From contig JAGXGT010000092.1 of the NCBI GenBank assembly GCA_024636595.1, positions 1-8,010 on the forward strand: DNA of 8,010 nucleotides. The letters are read 5' to 3'. Origin of the DNA: Sphingomonadales bacterium (GTDB lineage: Bacteria; Pseudomonadota; Alphaproteobacteria; Sphingomonadales; Sphingomonadaceae). Shown here piece after piece: positions 6,789 through 8,010 of this stretch; position 1 is the stretch's first letter, and every line of letters starts with the position of its first letter. The notes under the pieces were generated by a model. That model was not told where the DNA came from. It did not search any database and saw nothing but the letters and a program-made list of their open reading frames with translations. A program made the translations under genes and the position numbers.

Positions 6789-7513
6789 GATCGTGCCTCG
6801 CCCAGATCCTTGACATCAAAGATGTGAACTTGCGCCCTGATCAGCGGCCCGAACAGTTTCGCAGCATGCCCGATCCAGCCATGGTCAGTGACGATGGCGA
6901 TCTTGCTGAAATCCCCAAAATGGCCAAAGCCAAAGCGCATGTCGTCCCAGGCGGCGGCCTCGGAATAGCTTTCGAAGTCATCATCCAGCACGAAGAGAAG
7001 CTTAAGATGGTCATGGGTTTTGAGTTTTTCATCGACCAGCGGCACCAGCACCTGTTCATAATCCTGCGCGGTGATGATGCCGCGCGCGCGGATTCCGAAG
7101 ACATCGCGGGGGAGGTCATCCAATATTTCAAACGCCCCGGGATGATCGTCTGTAGCTTCGGCCCATTTGGTGGCATCGTCGGTATGATTTTCCGGGAAAT
7201 GTCGGACCTTGGCGGAAATGAAATGATCCATGATATAGGGCATTATCGCAAAGGCCAGAGTGTCGCTGACGACAGCGACTTTACTGATCAGCCGGTGATG
7301 CGCTTTGACCAAGTTGAAATGCGTTTTCAGCGCATGAAAGGACTCCCAGTGCGGTATCCCTGAAATATGCAGCACCAGATTGGGGATATCGTCTTCCTGG
7401 TTGATATGATCATCCAACGTCCCGACAAGCCCGGAAAAATCCTGTTCTGTCAGTTCGCCGGACAGAGCAATCACCAGCGCTTTTTTGCTTTCGGTAAATT
7501 CAGCGGTGATCAT
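6773..7513 (-). CDS. Tandem SpoIIAA-like (STAS/SEC14-fold) protein
   Basis: A 246-residue soluble protein made of two copies of the SpoIIAA-like domain (PF11964 type, usually a single domain of about 120 residues). Copy 1 spans about residues 1-120, with the pattern ALVIALSGELTEQDF, LVLHISG (47-52), KVAVVSDTLAFAI (78-90) and AKVRHFP (101-107). Copy 2 spans about 127-246 and repeats it: VFGIRARGIITAQDY, LKLLFVLDDDF, KIAIVTDHGWIGHAAKLFGPL (204-224) and AQVHIFDVKDLGEARSWI. Copy 2 is nearer the family standard; copy 1 lacks the usual Trp in the VSD/VTD loop. Members of this fold may bind lipids or nucleotides or act as anti-sigma-factor antagonists, but their function is mostly unknown. The ATG at 7511-7513, with GAGG nine bases upstream, is preferred over the in-frame ATG at 7621, whose extra 36 residues are unlike the family. 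Its stop overlaps the GTG of the 89-aa gene. Confidence 0.87.
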   Translation of the reverse strand: MITAEFTESKKALVIALSGELTEQDFSGLVGTLDDHINQEDDIPNLVLHISGIPHWESFHALKTHFNLVKAHHRLISKVAVVSDTLAFAIMPYIMDHFISAKVRHFPENHTDDATKWAEATDDHPGAFEILDDLPRDVFGIRARGIITAQDYEQVLVPLVDEKLKTHDHLKLLFVLDDDFESYSEAAAWDDMRFGFGHFGDFSKIAIVTDHGWIGHAAKLFGPLIRAQVHIFDVKDLGEARSWIKR

Positions 7514-7689
7514 TGGACGATCCTCAATTGTGATGGAAAGACGTATGATAAGACACGGCTCTTCCACCAAATATCCGTTTATATACTTATACGAAACCGC
7601 GCACGGGCAGCGCCGCCACACCCCTTCGGGTGGCGAGCTGTTGACCCGGCTAATCGCGAACCGGTTATTTGCCGCATCCGGACAAATAG

Positions 7690-7719
7690 AAATGTAAATA
7701 TCTTTACAGCTTTACATTT
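7690..7719. promoter_or_regulatory. Nested inverted/direct repeat operator candidate upstream of aceA
   Basis: AAATGTAAA (7690-7698) and TTTACATTT (7711-7719) are perfect 9-base inverted arms around a 12-base spacer. The spacer contains a further TTTACA (7703-7708), which pairs with the left arm as TGTAAA-N4-TTTACA and repeats directly with the right arm two bases later. Three similar half-sites in 30 bp suggest binding of a dimeric or oligomeric regulator. Glyoxylate-shunt genes are often controlled by ScfR/RamB-type or fatty-acid-responsive regulators; which protein binds here cannot be told. Confidence 0.5.
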
Positions 7720-7808
7720 AAAAACGGCATTGTCCCGACATCTCGACTAGAAAGTTGACAAGAATGTCTCGCATAATCGGCTGAACTCGGACAAACACGC
7801 TGCCAGAC

Positions 7809-7828
7809 GCTGCAAATAATTTGACAGC
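7809..7828. promoter_or_regulatory. TGCAAAT-centred imperfect palindrome before aceA
   Basis: GCTG-CAAAT-A-ATTTG-A-CAGC is symmetric apart from one extra A on the right side and lies 40 bases before the aceA start. It resembles the TGCAAA/TTTG core recognised by ScfR/RamB-type short-chain acyl-CoA regulators, but the match is loose. It may overlap the aceA promoter. Confidence 0.35.
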
Positions 7829-7867
7829 ATACTGCATAACCGCCTCCCCAGCTTAAGGAAGAACATC

Positions 7868-8010
7868 ATGTCCTATCAAGATTTCAAAAGCTCCGCCGAG
7901 AGCCTGATCAACGGTCAGAACGGCACCTGGACCGGTATTGACGCCGAATCCGTTGCCCGGATGCAATTGCAGAATCGGTTCAAGACCGGCCTCGACATTG
8001 CCAAATATAC
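7868..8010 (+). CDS. aceA: Isocitrate lyase, N-terminal part (continues beyond window)
   Basis: Isocitrate lyase cleaves isocitrate to glyoxylate and succinate, the first step of the glyoxylate shunt that allows growth on acetate and fatty acids; it is cytoplasmic. Only the first 47 codons are present. They contain the family N-terminal pattern NGTWTGID (residues 18-25) followed by the near-invariant block MQLQNRFKTGLDIAKY (32-47), which matches the longer alphaproteobacterial isocitrate lyases. The ATG at 7868-7870 is well supported by AAGGAAG (7855-7861), six bases upstream. The 354-bp spacer in front, with repeated TTTACA and CAAAT elements, suggests carbon-source regulation. Catalytic residues lie outside the window, so integrity of the enzyme cannot be judged. 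No known glyoxylate-shunt regulator gene is adjacent on the visible side. Confidence 0.93.
   Translation, partial: MSYQDFKSSAESLINGQNGTWTGIDAESVARMQLQNRFKTGLDIAKY

Larger units (their letters stand above)
7514..7867. promoter_or_regulatory. 354-bp divergent spacer SpoIIAA-like gene / aceA
   Basis: No supported gene. It must hold promoters for both directions. Symmetric elements are unusually dense: a hairpin CGCCA-CA-CCC / GGG-TGGCG (7614-7635), TATTTG (7666-7671) / CAAATA (7683-7688), the nested TTTACA elements at 7690-7719, TGTC-CC-GACA (7731-7740), GACA-N4-TGTC (7757-7768) and CAAAT-A-ATTTG (7813-7823). TTGACA occurs at 7755 and 7821, but neither has a properly spaced -10. On the minus strand, TATAAG/TATATAA near 7578-7588 could be a -10 for the SpoIIAA-like gene. 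Confidence 0.5.

Noticed and set aside
6824..7363. A 179-residue plus-strand frame across the SpoIIAA-like gene
   Set aside because: It is antisense to a gene with two recognisable domains and has no ribosome binding site or domain of its own.
7514..7621. An upstream in-frame ATG at 7621 for the SpoIIAA-like gene
   Set aside because: The added 36 residues do not resemble the family and no Shine-Dalgarno sequence precedes it, whereas the ATG at 7513 has GAGG at good spacing and a family-type N-terminus.
7755..7777. TTGACA...CATAAT as an aceA promoter
   Set aside because: The spacing between the hexamers is 11 bases, too short for a sigma-70 promoter; the TTGACA at 7821 likewise has no -10 at 16-18 bases.

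Overview
The window looks like ordinary chromosome from an alphaproteobacterium, most likely a sphingomonad (Sphingomonadales). The reasons are the isocitrate lyase N-terminus, the Amj-type flippase, a 260-residue HTH-like protein of a kind I associate with sphingomonad genomes, a CTCCCGC...GCGGGAG intergenic hairpin repeat common in that group, and one exact match to the alphaproteobacterial EcfG promoter pattern. The moderate GC content points towards a marine-type genus rather than high-GC Sphingomonas. That placement is inference; no rRNA or other marker is present.

Layout. Positions 1-682 (minus) hold the N-terminal 227 codons of a lipid II flippase of the Amj family, cut by the window edge. 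A 188-bp gap separates it from a divergent SLC13-type permease at 871-2664 (plus) that carries two internal RCK_C/TrkA_C domains. The convergent gap 2665-2856 contains a probable terminator and the hairpin repeat. A 260-aa HTH-like protein of unknown role follows at 2857-3639 (minus), with two inverted repeats at its start. A 54-aa DUF1328 membrane protein lies at 3887-4051 (minus). The 343-bp gap behind it contains a perfect 16-bp palindrome. Next comes the K+ transporter Kup at 4395-6275 (minus).

Upstream of kup, on the same strand, is an overlapping two-gene unit. It consists of a 246-aa protein built from two SpoIIAA-like (STAS-fold) domains (6773-7513) and an 89-aa helical protein of unknown function (6519-6788, GTG start). 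A 354-bp divergent spacer rich in symmetric sequences then leads to the first 47 codons of isocitrate lyase (7868-8010, plus), the glyoxylate-shunt enzyme.

The genes do not form one pathway. They are separate housekeeping or membrane functions: envelope flippase, anion permease, K+ uptake, a stress-type small membrane protein, and acetate/fatty-acid metabolism. No mobile element, CRISPR array, rRNA or tRNA was seen. The most interesting material is regulatory: the 4198-4213 palindrome inside a candidate promoter, the nested inverted repeats before aceA, and an EcfG-like promoter facing DUF1328 on the antisense strand. The double STAS protein with its overlapping small partner is the least described protein-level feature.
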